DNA of 64,000 nucleotides, taken from Dryococelus australis (lineage: Eukaryota > Arthropoda > Insecta > Phasmatodea > Phasmatidae). Within the stretch, counting starts at the first letter, position 1. Each line of letters starts with the position of its first letter. The notes below the pieces were generated by a model. That model ran no database searches and was not told the DNA's origin. It was given only the letters and a program-made list of their open reading frames with translations. Location: contig CM057009.1 of the NCBI GenBank assembly GCA_029891345.1, positions 213,038,120-213,102,119 on the forward strand, read 5' to 3'. A program made the translations under genes and the position numbers. Shown one piece after another: positions 35,302-47,550 of this stretch.

Positions 35302-35908
35302 TAGAGATGGGTTGTTACAGTTATATTCTGTACCTGTTCCTATGTGATACAGATACAAGCCTGTATCTGACACTTTTTATATCAGATACAGGACTTCCCG
35401 AGTTTCCAGAGTTCTTTGCTAGTCTCTCGAGTAGCGGGCATGTGGTCAGGTACACAGTATCAGGTAGGCGTGTATCAGATATGTGCATTGAGTATGTGTC
35501 TTGAGTTGGTGTACTGTGTGTTATATTTTTCATTGAAATAAAGTGTAGATAAGAACAAGGTCATGATAAAATTCTTAATTTTTACAAAAATGTTTTAGAG
35601 AGGATAATGAACTTGATATATGTAAATCATGTAAACAAAATCTTAGTTATTTTTATAACCAAATCACGTAACTGTGTACTCCCCAAATCTAAAACTAAGA
35701 AATTGGGTTTCATCTTAATTACACATTTTAAATACAATTAAAATTTTATTTTATCAGAATTACATGGAACAGCAGATGCAACATACTGGCGGCGATTGTT
35801 AAACTGATACTAAATGTATCTGATACTTCGGCAGTGCACTTGACTACAGTACCTATAAGTGGGTATCAGATACAAAGTAACAGGTTTATACTCTGTGACC
35901 CACCTTCA
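35302..35908. mobile_element. Non-autonomous hAT MITE, 607 bp
   Basis: The tips TAGAGATGGGT (35302) and, inverted, TGAAGGTGGGT (from 35908) form the TIR. They are flanked by GATCTCGC (35294-35301) and GATCTTGC (35909-35916), an 8-bp duplication with one change, the length expected for hAT. The interior carries repeated near-palindromes TGTATC(T/A)GATAC or close variants near 35345, 35360, 35382, 35477, 35816 and 35870, typical of subterminal transposase-binding repeats. No coding. Confidence 0.75.
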
Positions 35909-35916
35909 GATCTTGC

Positions 35917-36594
35917 CTTTTTGACAAGCAAACACCACTTTTAATCGTTAAATACTTTATTATTATGAATTAAAATTTACTACCTGACAATTTCCTCAAA
36001 TTTCTAATATTTTTTAGTTTCACGTATATTTACTGTTAAAAACATGTGTAAATATAATCCCCAAACACTTTTAAATAAAAAAAAACAATATTGCATCACT
36101 TAACTGCTACCTCAAAATTAACAGTGCATACGTGGGTATTAATAGTAGCTGTGCGCGACTGGCGGCAGCTGTTCAATATTTGATTTTGAACTGGTTTGCT
36201 GCATAGTTAAGCTGCCCCTGGTAAAACGGAAGTTGACTGTATTCATATAATTGTCAGTAATTATACAGAAATTAACATAACCTAATACTTAAAACCAGTT
36301 TTTATAAAGAGTTGCACTTTACAACTTATCACAGTTTTTAAAACCAGTTCATTAATTTTGCCTAGTATCTTTGTGTTCCGAGAAAATGGTCTAATTTTGC
36401 CAGGCAGACTATAAAAAAATTATGTTTTGTTTTAACTCCAATTCACAACAAAATTTATTTCATCTAACATCACTTCAAAACTCACAGAATCTGAGTAATT
36501 TGCTCTGTCTATGTTGTAAAGTTAAACATGATAATTTTCTTGTATTTTAACAGTGGAATCCTTATTAGTATTTAAAGTTGATGGCCATAACCAG
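35917..36594. other. AT-rich non-coding stretch
   Basis: Nothing recognised. Confidence 0.35.
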
Positions 36595-37040
36595 GTTCTT
36601 TAAGGGATGGAGGCCTTATTTAAATAAAAGATTTAATAATAATTTCCTAATTTATTTACAAACATTACAAAGAAAATAATCTCAACTTAATATCTCACTA
36701 TAAATTTCTATCACTTGCTATTTACAACTAATATGTACATAATGCTGCACTTTAGTCAGATGGCTGTCACAAAAACTGCAAACCCTCTAGCTGTGGTGGT
36801 ATTTATAGTGTCGTTGGTCCTAGCCCAGAAACTTCTTTACATGTCGGGTTGCACGGAGGAAGACCATTACTAGAATGTTCCTTCAATATCCTGCTGCTGC
36901 CGACTTCTCCAGAAGGGATTGATTTGGGGGGGGGGGGGGGGGGTACAGTTATGCATGTCCAGGTAGTTGTCAGTCATCCGAACTGCCAGACAATGTAAGG
37001 GTGGCAAGGTAGTGGTGAGGCTGCATTCACCCCATTCCTG
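36595..37040 (-). mobile_element. LTR-like block (probable solo LTR), minus strand
   Basis: On the minus strand: a TATA box ACTATAAATACC near 36805, GTAAATAAATTAGGAAATTATTATTAAATC near 36650, then AAGGCCTCCATCCCTTAAAG near 36605. The last part matches the end of the block at 1840. A run of 18 G at 36926-36943 lies in the upstream part. No internal retroelement genes adjoin it. Confidence 0.5.
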
Positions 37041-39034
37041 GCACTGAGGTCCTTGCTTAATAGTATTTAAAAAATAATCTTTTGTGATCATCTGTTTGCA
37101 AGCAATGAATACTTGTAAATTATTATATTTTTAAAAAATGCATTTACACTGTTTTCTTCCAAAGAAACAGGAGTATGCATGATAGCTAAGGGTCATTATT
37201 TGATATGCAATGGAAATAAGTGAATTTTAATTGCACACCCAAATTCAAGTATGTTTTTAACATCATTACTAAGAGTTATAAAATAATATGTTTTTTTTTG
37301 TAACCTTGATAGCTGCTCTTCTGTTTCTTCTTAAGACACTTAGCAGCAGTGAATAATGAATAATAAATTTACTGGCAGTTACGTAATTTGTGGATTTATA
37401 TATGATAATTTGTGTGTATTAAACAAACATAACTTTCAGGATTATCAGCTATATGCCACTAGTATTCCATACATGTAAAACTAATGGTTTAACATTTTAT
37501 ACAATCTAATTTTCATCAAATGCTTTTAAAATTTGCAGTAGCAATGTAACTTAAAGATAAATGTAAAATTAAAAGCGCTGTGCCAATAATTAAATGCTGA
37601 TAAAGAGCTCAACTAATGATATACATTTGTTTCATTCCAGAACTTAAGTTACACTTTGGGTTTGATATTTCTGGATCCAGTCTGAATGGTAGGTACATCA
37701 ATACCTTAAGGATTTGTTAGGGTTGTATGAGAAAATTAAGAACTGTTTTTCAGTTTATATAACATAAAGGGGAACTTTTACACCCACATTAATTCACTTT
37801 TTCAAGTGTTGCAAATAAAAAAATTTTCTGATGTGTGCTGTAGTCTACCCAAAATTTATTTAGTTTTCACAAACAATGAGTTGTAGCTTTTGTATTTGGC
37901 TTTTACAATATGACCCATTAACAACCTATAAACCAGAAATATGGTTCACAAATCACTTATGCCCATGGACAATTCTTGGGCATTGAGCCTCGTAGTATAC
38001 AGTATCAGCCAAAAATAACTTTCCTGTGCATTAACTGTATAAAACAATTGTGTACATCAAGTCAGAATGGGTTAAAGTCATGGATAGATGCAAAAATGTA
38101 TGTGTATTTATTTTAGCAGTTATTCGATAAACTGGTTTAAATTTCCTTATTCCCAAGCACAAGCAGATTTCTTTTTGATTTTAATCAGTTATAGATTTAC
38201 ATATTTTAAATTTGGGAAATATCTTTGTTAATTATATTTTATACATAATGTTTCAGTAACAGCATCTAATAATTAAACTAAAACTAGGAGCCACATCGAA
38301 AAATGTTTTCAGACTGAGAGTGTAGTCTGCAAAGCCAGTGAAAGGAGATATGGGAGTAATTATGTGTAATACAAATACAGGTGTCCAGATTGACTCTGTG
38401 TATTATTGACATTTGGTGTGTACACTATTGACAGATAGTATTGTTCAGGACCATTCCATTGATGGACCAATGTTAACGTATCAGTTTGTACGTCACAAGA
38501 GTTGCTCAAAGATACAGCCACCAAACTCAATGCAAGCATGACAATGGCATACTAAATTTTGTCACACCGGTTCAAATATCATGTGTGTGTTGTGTATCAC
38601 ATCACAGGCAACTAAAATCCTGGCTATGTGGGGACAACATAGCCACCTTGTGGACGATATGTGAACCACACACACATCATGTTATTGTTCACATTTTACA
38701 CCCATATCTTCTTTAACTAGCCTTGTGGACTATACATTCCCTATATCCAAATGTTACATGGTGCAGCCATTGTTCCCAGTTTAATTTTTGCATGAATTCT
38801 GTATATACAATAATGATGAAATAATGCATGCATAGAATAAATGTTTGTAAAATTATAACAATTATAGCAAAGACTTGCCCAAACCCAAACTTTCTGCACT
38901 GTGAATTGTGAAATTGATTGGGTGAGACAAGTGTAATTTGGAATCAAAAAGTTGTTTGTAAACTGATGTAGCAAAATTAATTTGCTGTGTTTTATTTGTG
39001 GTTCTTGTATTTAATATTAATTTATGCCTGAGAG
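37041..39034. other. AT-rich non-coding stretch
   Basis: No exon or repeat recognised. The short frames at 38486-38716 and 38741-38974 show no similarity. Confidence 0.35.
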
Positions 39035-39296
39035 CAAACAATCAAGGCCAGCCTTAGATCATTCTGCGCCTGGGGCGAGGGGCAATTAATCCACCCTCAC
39101 ATTTTTCTCATTTAAAATTTAAATTATTGGAATATATAAATGCAGTTTCATTTCAGAAATTTACAAATAACATTTGCATGACTCTAGCATTTAGTATGTA
39201 ATGTTGATATACAAAACATCAATGAAGAATATGTACCATTAAATATATAACATTAATATACAAATCAAATTGTACATTTATATACACTTCAATTCT

Positions 39297-39553
39297 CTAC
39301 AAAAATGGGGCTTTTCTTGCCTTAGCCTGGGAAAATTTGGTTATAAATGAAGAAAGGTCATTCTCTATGGACAATATTGCCAATGATGAGATCCGTTCGT
39401 CGCTCATAGTAGATCGAAAATAAGTCTTGCTCAATTTTAACTTCAAAAAATAGTGTTCACAGCTAGCTACAGTCACTAGTAAAGTCAGCAATACTTGAAG
39501 CAACACACAGATATTAGGAAATTTAGTGCTCATATTTTTTTCTTATATTTATA

Positions 39554-39610
<57 letters not shown>

Positions 39611-39749
39611 GATCGATAGTTGATTTTTTAGAATTGCACAAGGAGCATATACTTTTCTGGACTATTCGCCCATTTGTTGTGTTCTCATTTTTAATATTAT
39701 TATTTGGGTGACTTTCTTCCACTTCAAACACCATGTGTTCTCTACTTAA

Positions 39750-39788
<39 letters not shown>

Positions 39789-40190
39789 TCAAACTTGCTT
39801 AGCAGAATTCTTCACAGATGATGGTACAAAACACTGGATGTGTTTTAATTCTTCCCAAAGTCATTAATATCAGAATGACTTCCATCTGTGTTTGTTTGAA
39901 TTATTTGCAATACCATACACTTGTCCAATAAATCCGTATCAGCCTCTTGATCATTGTCTAATTGTTTTGGGGGTTAGCACAAGTCATGCAAAAATCTCAA
40001 AATATTTTTGTGTTCTCCCTGTTGCTCAAACCGTTGTTTCAATGATGTTAGTTAAGCATCAAATGTGGCATAGAAAATTCTGTTTAAACTGTTCTTCTGG
40101 ACTAACATTTGCTGACTGGTCAAGGTCTTCATATTCAAACTGCCTCTTCTTTCTTCGTCTATCAGTGGATCTCCAAACGAAGCATTAGCT
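39297..40190 (-). pseudogene. hAT (ZMYM1-like) transposase, C-terminal remnant
   Basis: Two stretches of a hAT transposase are readable on the minus strand. About 40170-40060 gives RRRKKRQFEYEDLDQSANVS followed by PEEQFKQNFL, resembling the middle domain of ZMYM1-type hAT proteins. 39533-39297 gives the hAT dimerisation domain (FPNICVLLQVLLTLLVTVAS, CEHYFLKLKLSKTYFRSTMS and DERISSLAILSIEND). The usual CERSFS at its heart reads CEHYFL. Stops, frameshifts and TA-repeat insertions separate the pieces. The N-terminal zinc finger and the catalytic centre upstream to 41830 were not recognised. Inactive. Confidence 0.8.
39544..39608. repeat. (TA)n microsatellite
   Basis: An alternating TA run of over 60 bases inside the hAT element. 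A second TA run is at 39753-39785. Confidence 0.92.
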
Positions 40191-41847
40191 CCTAATGTAG
40201 GCCTACCTGCTAGCTTTTTTGCAGTTATGACTGCATTTTTCAGTAGAAGTTACATACTCCATACAACTTGATTAAAGTGGTAACAGTACAAATATCCATC
40301 ACTCGGCTTTGCTTTGATTTGCTCACAATGTTTACTTGATACAAAATATCATATACCCTATAACAAGAGAAATCAAAAATTCAAATTTCATTAACTGGCC
40401 TGCTAAAGAGTGTGCTTCGTACCTCAAACCAGCATCTGCCAAACTAGTTTCTAACACTACGCATCATTAAAATTTATGCTGTTATCACATACATCATAGG
40501 ACCTTCACTCATCCATCACGCCTCTAAGAACTTTAAACCAATAGCCCTCGCCTGACATAACTCTGCGAGACTAAGTTGAACAGGAGAGTGAGGCCCAAAT
40601 GTGGCAACAACCAGTTAATGAAGACCTCTACTGTAGCACTTTAGGTTGCACAGGATTGTGAAGTGTAGTGAGATTGTTCTTTTATAACTCGAAATGGCAG
40701 GGTCGCTAACTATTGATAAATGAGTTGCAATGCTATGTGCCAAGAATATAAAGCATTAATGTAGCTGGTGTTAAGATACGTTTAGATAATCTTACAATGC
40801 TTTATAAGTGGAACCAGCAATTTTTTTTTATTTTGAACATTTTTGTTAAAATTTGAGAATTTTTTTACACGCGCCAATACAAAAACATTTTTTAGCATGA
40901 TTGTATATGTTGTAAAAAAATAATTAACTGGGATTACTGTAATTGGTAATACTTTATTTTGGTTTATCTTGTAAGGACCCCACAACTACACGAATATTTC
41001 GGTATATAATTAGTGGGCGCAGTGATATCAAAATCATGTAACAGGGTAATAGGCCTATATCAACTCATAAACATAACAAATAAATATACTTTATGGTGTT
41101 CTCAGAAGTTAACTTTTGAGAGCATTGGAATGTTAACATTGTGTTTATTAGACGGTTAGTCACACCTCGGACAGCACTTTTTATATTAAAAAGTTAGAGG
41201 ACAAAAATTGGCCGATAGGAAAATCTGACCGGGGTCTCAAAAAGTGTTCACTTTACAGTGAATAGTGTAGGCTATAAACAAAACTTATGTAAGTGCACTA
41301 AAAAGTAATCATTAATTTCTCTTAAATACTGCATCAAATAACAAGTAATGAAAACACATTTTTGGTTCAAATTAACAATCACAAAATTATATCGTCTGTG
41401 GTCACAATATCCATCTGTAAATACGGTTAATCACCAACTAATTATCAGAATACGGATAAACTCTTAAAACAAAGCATACTCAATGAGAATGTTGCCTGTT
41501 TCCAAATGCTAACTATATCACGTATTTTGAACTACAAGGCATAGAGCGCACTAAGCGTTAAGCCTGCATATCTTCAGTAGCTCACCAATGCGTCCATTTC
41601 ATCGACAGAATGCAGCACAGTATTTACAACTACATCACATTTGTAAACTCTTCTATATTTTGTGCCCTTCTTGAACTGCCCACATTATCAGCAGTACATG
41701 TGTTTAAATAACCTTTGTGCATGCCAAATTTACACTATGTTTGCAGGCAAAAAATTATTTTCTTGTTTCATTTTGGCGCCCCCTTCATCTTGACGCCCGG
41801 GGTGACAGTCCCGCTTGCCCTGCCCTAGAGTCAGGCCTGCAAACAAT

Positions 41848-42409
41848 TGTTAACCAAGTATTAGATAAAGTAATTTTAACTGTATGTAAATACATGATTA
41901 GATAATTGTAATGAAGTTAACTAGGAGGAATTTTGTAGCTACCGCTCTCCTATATACAGCTTAAATATTTCTAAAGTTCTGTACACTATAACAAGGAAAT
42001 CATGAATGGTAATGCTGTAAGAGGGGAATATAAACAAACCTTGTTGCTTCCTCGTCATTGATACACATACTACCTATCTGTCTCAAAAAAAAAGTTTCTG
42101 CTTAGTACTTTTTTTCTGTTTTTATCATTTTTTTATGTTGCAAATATTTTCAGTAAAGAAAATATGTTTGCATCATCATGGTTATAAAATATCACTGATT
42201 TGCCAGTAAAATGTTGAAATGATTTGATTGTCTAGTTTTCAAGCATGATGGATTTAGTTTGAACATTTTAGAGCTTTGCAAGGCGAGCATGCAGCATTGT
42301 TAAATTACCTGCCCATTGCAAAAGCTGTGTGTGCACAGAGTAGGTGCAGATAAGAGTGAGATTCCAGTGTTCCTTTTCAGCTATGGCCAGTACGCGTGAC
42401 TGGCATGAG
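41848..42409. other. Non-coding stretch
   Basis: Nothing recognised. It leads into the tandem array. Confidence 0.35.
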
Positions 42410-43560
42410 GTCTCCGAGATATGGGATAAAAACCTAATTTTTTCATGTGGCAGTCTTGTTAAATGGCAGACAAAAAGTATTTGTATTTGCACATTCGATA
42501 ATTGTCATAGATAGTGTTGGCATATAAAGTTCAGTTGAAAGTGTTTCGGACATACTAATCAAAAATATTTACATGGTTATTATTTTGAAAATATCTTACT
42601 ACCACTTAAGTTGTATAAATTTAGATGTACTACAAAAGATTGTTGTCACATGAATTTAGTGGGAATTGTATAATTGAGATATGACAAAAGTTTAATTTTG
42701 CATGTGGTGTTCCCTTCCAAAATGGCAGAAAAAAAAAGTTAATGTATTAGCTCATTTGATGCATGCGTAGATACTGCCAGTGTACAAAGTAAAATTGAAA
42801 TTGGTGGCATGGTTTTGTAGGTATAGCATATTATGCTAAAAAGGTTATATAGCTGTTCGTTTGAAAATAAATGCCAGGACATCTTAAAACATATCAGTTT
42901 ACATGGCCTACCATGTTTGGCATATTTGGTCAGAATCAGTTGAATTATTTTCCAAGATATGTCATAAAACTGTATTTATTCATGTTCTGCTATCATAAAA
43001 TGGTGGATAAAAGTAGCTCTGTGTACACACATTTTATAGATGTCATAGAAACTTCCAGGATACAAAGTTAAATTGAAATTAATTATGAGGTTTTTTAGAT
43101 ATAGCATATTTAGCTAAAATGTTTATATAGCTGCCATTTTGGAAATAAGTGTCTGACCCACATAAAACATATAAATTTATATGGCATGCCATGGTACTAC
43201 TTGTGTGCCAGATTTAGTAGACATTCGTTGATGGTTTCCCATTAAATGATAAAAAAAAAACTTTATTTCTTCATCTTGTGCTGTCTTGTAAAATGACAGA
43301 CTAAAGAGGCTCTGTGTAAACACAAAAATTTATATGGCTTACCATAGTATATTACTTGTTTCCCAAATTTGTTATGAATTGGTTGTACAAATGTGGCTAT
43401 GTGTTGACATATATGATGCTCGTAATAAATACGTTCAGAATACAAAGTTTGGTCGAAATTGGTCAAACTGCCAATTTCGACGTAGGTGTAGCAAATAAAC
43501 CTAAAATATTAGTATGGCCACCATTTTGAAAATAAGTGCCTTATCAATTTTAAATACATG
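42410..43560. repeat. Degenerate tandem array, period about 275-290 bp, four to five units
   Basis: Two anchors recur in order. One is an AAATGGCAGA-like word (near 42462, 42720, 42998 as AAATGGTGGA, 43293 as AAATGACAGA). The other is CC(A/G)TTTTGAAAATAAGTGCC-like (near 42575, 42850, 43130, 43517). Between them each unit has an ATACAAAGTTAAATTGAAATT-like block and an A(C/T)ATGGC(C/A)TACCATG block. The last interval is longer, about 390 bp. The units are too diverged for a recent expansion. Confidence 0.72.
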
Positions 43561-44210
43561 TGTTTACATGGAGACTACCACCACGCCATCCCCCTTCCCT
43601 ACACACAGACAGAGAGAGACAGGCAGACACACAGTAAGAGACATGCGTGAAAGTGATCTAATAAACCTATCTTTCCTCTGGAAAAAAAATAGACTAGAAA
43701 CCAACCTACCTGCAGATATGAAATAATTTATAATAAAAAGCCATGACTTATGGTTGCTGCAAAAATTTAAATCTTCATAGACCTTGTGTTAAAATCTTTG
43801 TAGACAACTTTTGTCTACTTTTTAAAAATGTCATATCTAACTAACATAATTATTTTCAGTATGTTAACTATCCAAAAAAAATTTATAAAATAAAATGTAT
43901 TGTAAAATTAGTTTAATTTTGTCTCTCACAAACACTTACTGTATCTGATTTGTGACTATGCATTATGTGAAAACAGTGTAAATTATTATATGCGTTGGTG
44001 TCCAGTGCCCATAACAATTGTATGCACATTATTTTTGGTTTCTGTGACTTAAAATATTAAAAAAAAAAAAAAAAAAAAAAAAGCAGATTATCATGTAAAA
44101 ATTTATTTATTTTTAAACATAAAACAATTGTAAACTTTTAGATACTCAATTATATGCATACATACTCATGTGATTTTTATGAAATTTAAAAACCATTCTA
44201 CCCTCAACTC
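43561..44210. other. Non-coding stretch with poly-A tract
   Basis: Contains a 24-base A run at 44059-44082, which could be the tail of an old retroposed sequence. No body was recognised. Confidence 0.35.
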
Positions 44211-44214
44211 CTCA

Positions 44215-44590
44215 AGGAAACAGTAAAAATATCAATGGATGACACTAGTGAATTTAAGTTAAAATTTGTTAGCTTGGTAGAAATCCAGAAGCCTCATTCT
44301 GTTGTTACTTAAGGCAGTTGTGGGCTACATAATATACATAGTGCATTCAAGGCAAGTTCTGACAGAACAGGGTACAGATTAGATCAGTTTTGCTTAATTT
44401 ATTTGAAAATTGTCTTGCAAGAGATGTTACAATATCACTTAAACAATATTTTAAAAAGTTGCGCTTTGAGATTGGTGAAAAACAAAGAATTCATATCCAA
44501 GGATCAGGATGTACTTGTGTTGTTCATATCACAAAAAACACAGAAAATGCTGGCTCTGAAACACTTAAAATTATGGCTAAATAATTAAAA
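44215..44590 (+). pseudogene. Remnant of an uncharacterised mobile-element protein
   Basis: The plus-strand reading LHNIHSAFKASSDRTGYRLD (about 44317-44376), then in a shifted frame NLFENCLARDVTI, resembles a motif (HNIH.AFK.G....GW.......F....ARREDY) found in a multi-copy insect protein family that I associate with hAT-like transposons. A stop separates it from the upstream DDTSEFKLKFVSLVEIQKPH. Only short pieces remain. Confidence 0.4.
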
Positions 44591-44599
44591 GTAGTGAAA

Positions 44600-45996
44600 A
44601 TAAACACCTTTGAACAAAGGTCAAATTTTTCATTGGATTGTTCCCCTAATTGTTATTTTAATCTTTCAATATTATATATAAAAGACAAAACACATCAGGC
44701 TCACTGCTGGATGAATGTTGTTTAGTATCACACGGTCTCTCCGACTTTTATGTGACATTGCAAATTATAATAAGTATTTCATATGGCAGTGAATCACTGC
44801 TATGGAGTTTGTCAGTACGGAATGTCTCTAAAGTAATTTTAAAGAAAGCCTATTAGCATTAAGGAAAGTTTATAGTTTCTTCCAAGTGAGTAATGGGATG
44901 GCTTGGAAAAAAAAAACTGTCAATAGATAAAAAAGTTATGTCGGTTAATTTTAATGTTAGCATAAGATAAATGTGTTTATGAACATTTCCTGGTTAGGTA
45001 TGTATGTTTTTTTTTTCCATGAGGGCAAGTCTTTCTTAGGATAATTTTTATTGAGCTTTGTAATTTATGCTTTTCAACTTTTTTTTATGATAAATTAAAT
45101 TCCTTGACAAAAGATGTGCTTTGACTCACATATTGTGTCAGTGGAATGTATGTTTTTGTATCTCTTGATGGTTGTTTCTGCAGTTTTTTTTAAAGCAAAC
45201 TTCTGTCAACATGGTGTTCTTAATTTTTCATAAATTAATAAAATTACAACAAAAACTAAATGCATGAATGCATTAGAACTACATTTATTCTAAAATTTCC
45301 AATAAAAAAAACTAACTGAAATGTATATGACATGGTTTAAAATGTAAAGAGAAATTTAAATTGTGTATAAATTATCCCACTATTATAATTGTGCATTGAT
45401 TACATACTTAAAGTAAAAAAGCCACAATATTGTAGCAGTTGTTTTGCCTACTTTAGAAAATTATTATGAGTGCTTTTATGTAGCACATCTGTAAGATGAG
45501 TCTATAAATTTTACTAATTCTTTCCCACATAAGTTATTGTAGTATCCATCATTCAATACAGAAATGCTCCGGGCCAAGGTATTAATTTTTATTCATAAAT
45601 TAAATATATTAATTTTATTAATTAGTAAATATAATCAAATCCACACTATAAATATCTGATCTATCAGTCTTCTTAATAATGTTATTTACTGCATGTCAGT
45701 CATGTTGTAGGCAAAGTAGTATGCTTATTGCTGTAGGCTTGACACACATTTTGGTATATTCTTCTGCATAAACTTAAATCAATACTATTTAATTTTTTAT
45801 GTTTAACAAATTGTATTATTAGTAGGTGGAATTTTTGTGTATTTGACTAACTTTTGTATTATATTATTGTTGTTCTTTTTACATACATGTTGACAATTGA
45901 GCATTTTATAGTGATGTCTGTAAACTTGTTTAGTGTGCAAATGAAGTTTCATGTTTGCTACATATTTTGAAACTGTCATGGTCTTTTTTTGGGTAG
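44600..45996. other. Probable intron of the BCL9/legless gene
   Basis: AT-rich, no coding exon seen. It ends in a T-rich tract and GGGTAG acceptor directly before the BCL9-like exon. The upstream exon encoding the Pygopus-binding HD1 region was not found in this window. Confidence 0.5.
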
Positions 45997-46878
45997 GTGT
46001 GAAAGTTCCTGATGAAAATTTAACACCTCAACAGAGACAACATCGAGAGGAACAACTGGCAACACTGCGTAAGATGCAACAAATGTTATTTCCAGAGCAT
46101 CATTCTCCTATCCAAGATGGAAGTGGTATTTGCCAACCCCAAGAAAACATGTTTGTACATGGTATAGGATCAGTTATGAACATGACTGGATTGGGTGCAA
46201 ATGGGGGACTTGTGAATCAGAAGAATATGGTAATGGGAGGATTGAGTGGCCCAGGCTCTGTGACCCCTACATCAGTTGCAGCTCAAATTGAGTGGCAAAA
46301 GCTGCAGACCCAGTTTTACGAAGAACGCAAGAAAAAGTCACCTAGCTCAAACATTGTTATTGGTAATTCAAGCTGTGGACAAAGTTTGGGAAGTCCTGCA
46401 GGTGCAGGAATGTCAAGTCAGCAAATTGTGTCTAATGTTTCTGGACCACGACCTTCGGGATGTACAGGCCAACGTGTTCAAGGTCCTCCACCTCCTTATC
46501 ATCAGACACAGAGGTCTGCAAGTGTTCCTACCTCAATGTCAAGCCCGAATCCCAGCTCTCCTAATAATCCAACATCTAATTTGTCTCTTCCATCTCCATG
46601 TGCCACATCAGGACTTAACTCTCCAGCAGATCCAAATCGTCAGTCTTTCAATAATAGTTCTGGACGCCTTGTTTCTACAGGACCGAGTCCAACAGGATTG
46701 CACAGTGCCTCTTTGGATTCCCCAGGTTCTAATAAGCCACTAAATGTTAGTAACCCAGGGACCCCAGTATCCACTCATTTGTCACCAAGTGCTACTCGTA
46801 AAGAAGGACAAAATGGAACTGAGTTTTCATCTTTGACACCAACTGTCAACACAACCGTTCCAAGTCATCATCCACCAG
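45997..46878 (+). CDS. lgs: BCL9/legless co-activator, internal exon with HD2
   Basis: This exon encodes about 294 residues of a BCL9/Legless protein, the Wnt co-activator that bridges Armadillo (beta-catenin) and Pygopus in the nucleus. The N-terminal residues NLTPQQRQHREEQLATLRKM, continuing QQMLFPE, are the HD2 helix that binds beta-catenin; the REEQLATLRKMQQMLFP core is close to that of vertebrate BCL9. The rest is Ser/Pro/Gly/Asn-rich and probably disordered (for example PPPPYHQTQRS, SSPNPSSPNNPTS), as usual in this family. Borders: a T-rich tract plus GGGTAG acceptor before 45997 and a GT donor at 46879. The exon starts after one base of a split codon and ends on the first base of the next, which rejoins in phase with the exon at 47551. 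The open frame beginning earlier at 45951 is intron read-through. Single convincing host gene of the window. Confidence 0.9.
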
Positions 46879-47550
46879 GTATTGGACCACTTTGTGGTTA
46901 TTAGCTCAAAAGTAAACATTTGTATAGTTCACAGCTTTTTGTATAAAATAGGGACAGTATGGTTTTGTTCTAATTCTAGCTCATATGTTTTAAGACTGTT
47001 GTTTTATGTATTTTCCAATTAACCATTATGTTTAATAATGGTAAATAAAGTTTCAATGTTCTCTGTAATTGTATATACTTAAAGAAGTTCTTATTTCATT
47101 CTGTCAATAGTGTTGCGTAGGAAATTAGTAACTAATTGCAGCTCATTTTTCATGGCACAGTAAATTTGCAATCCTCTTTGTAAAACCTTATTTTGAGATA
47201 AATTTATAAAAATATATAACTATATTTCTGCATTTGTCATGGCCTGGAACTTTGTGATTGTGTGATCAAATATGTTATAATGCATAAATATTTTATATCT
47301 TCTAACAGTCAGGTATACTCTTAGATTTGTTGTGATGGAAACATTGAAGAATTGCAATCATAACTAATATTTTTCACATTACAAACTATAATGAGATTTT
47401 TGCTAGTTTAGTTCTATTTGCATTTTTTTTATTAATCTCATCTAGGTAAAATATGTAGCTATTCTATTTCTTGAAAACTTTGGTTTATAGTTATGTGTAA
47501 TTGTTTCCTCTTAAATATAAAATTTCTTAATTTTTGTTTTTATTTTGCAG
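46879..47550 (+). other. lgs: Intron of legless
   Basis: 672 bp bounded by GTATTG and TTTTGCAG. It separates two exons whose reading phase matches (one base before, two bases after). AT-rich, no insertion recognised. Confidence 0.8.

Larger units (their letters stand above)
39043..41839 (-). mobile_element. hAT element, 2.8 kb, with perfect 8-bp target duplication
   Basis: CAAACAAT at 39035-39042 and 41840-41847 is an exact 8-bp duplication. The inner tips CAAGGCCAGCCTTAG (left) and, inverted, CAGGCCTGACTCTAG (right) correspond to hAT ends of the CAGGGCCGGCCTTAG type. Both ends continue with GGCGCCTGGGGCG-like, GC-rich subterminal sequence. Interior pieces encode a minus-strand hAT transposase. 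Two TA microsatellites (39544-39608, 39753-39785) expanded within it. Confidence 0.85.

Noticed and set aside
39526..39734. Tyr/Ile-rich frames on both strands
   Set aside because: Translation of a TA microsatellite.
45951..45996. Upstream ATG extending the legless reading frame
   Set aside because: The segment before 45997 is a T-rich splice acceptor tract ending in GGGTAG; the family resemblance starts only after it.
46276..46743. 155-codon open frame overlapping the legless exon
   Set aside because: It is an alternate frame of the exon; only the main frame shows the HD2 helix and fits the splice phases.
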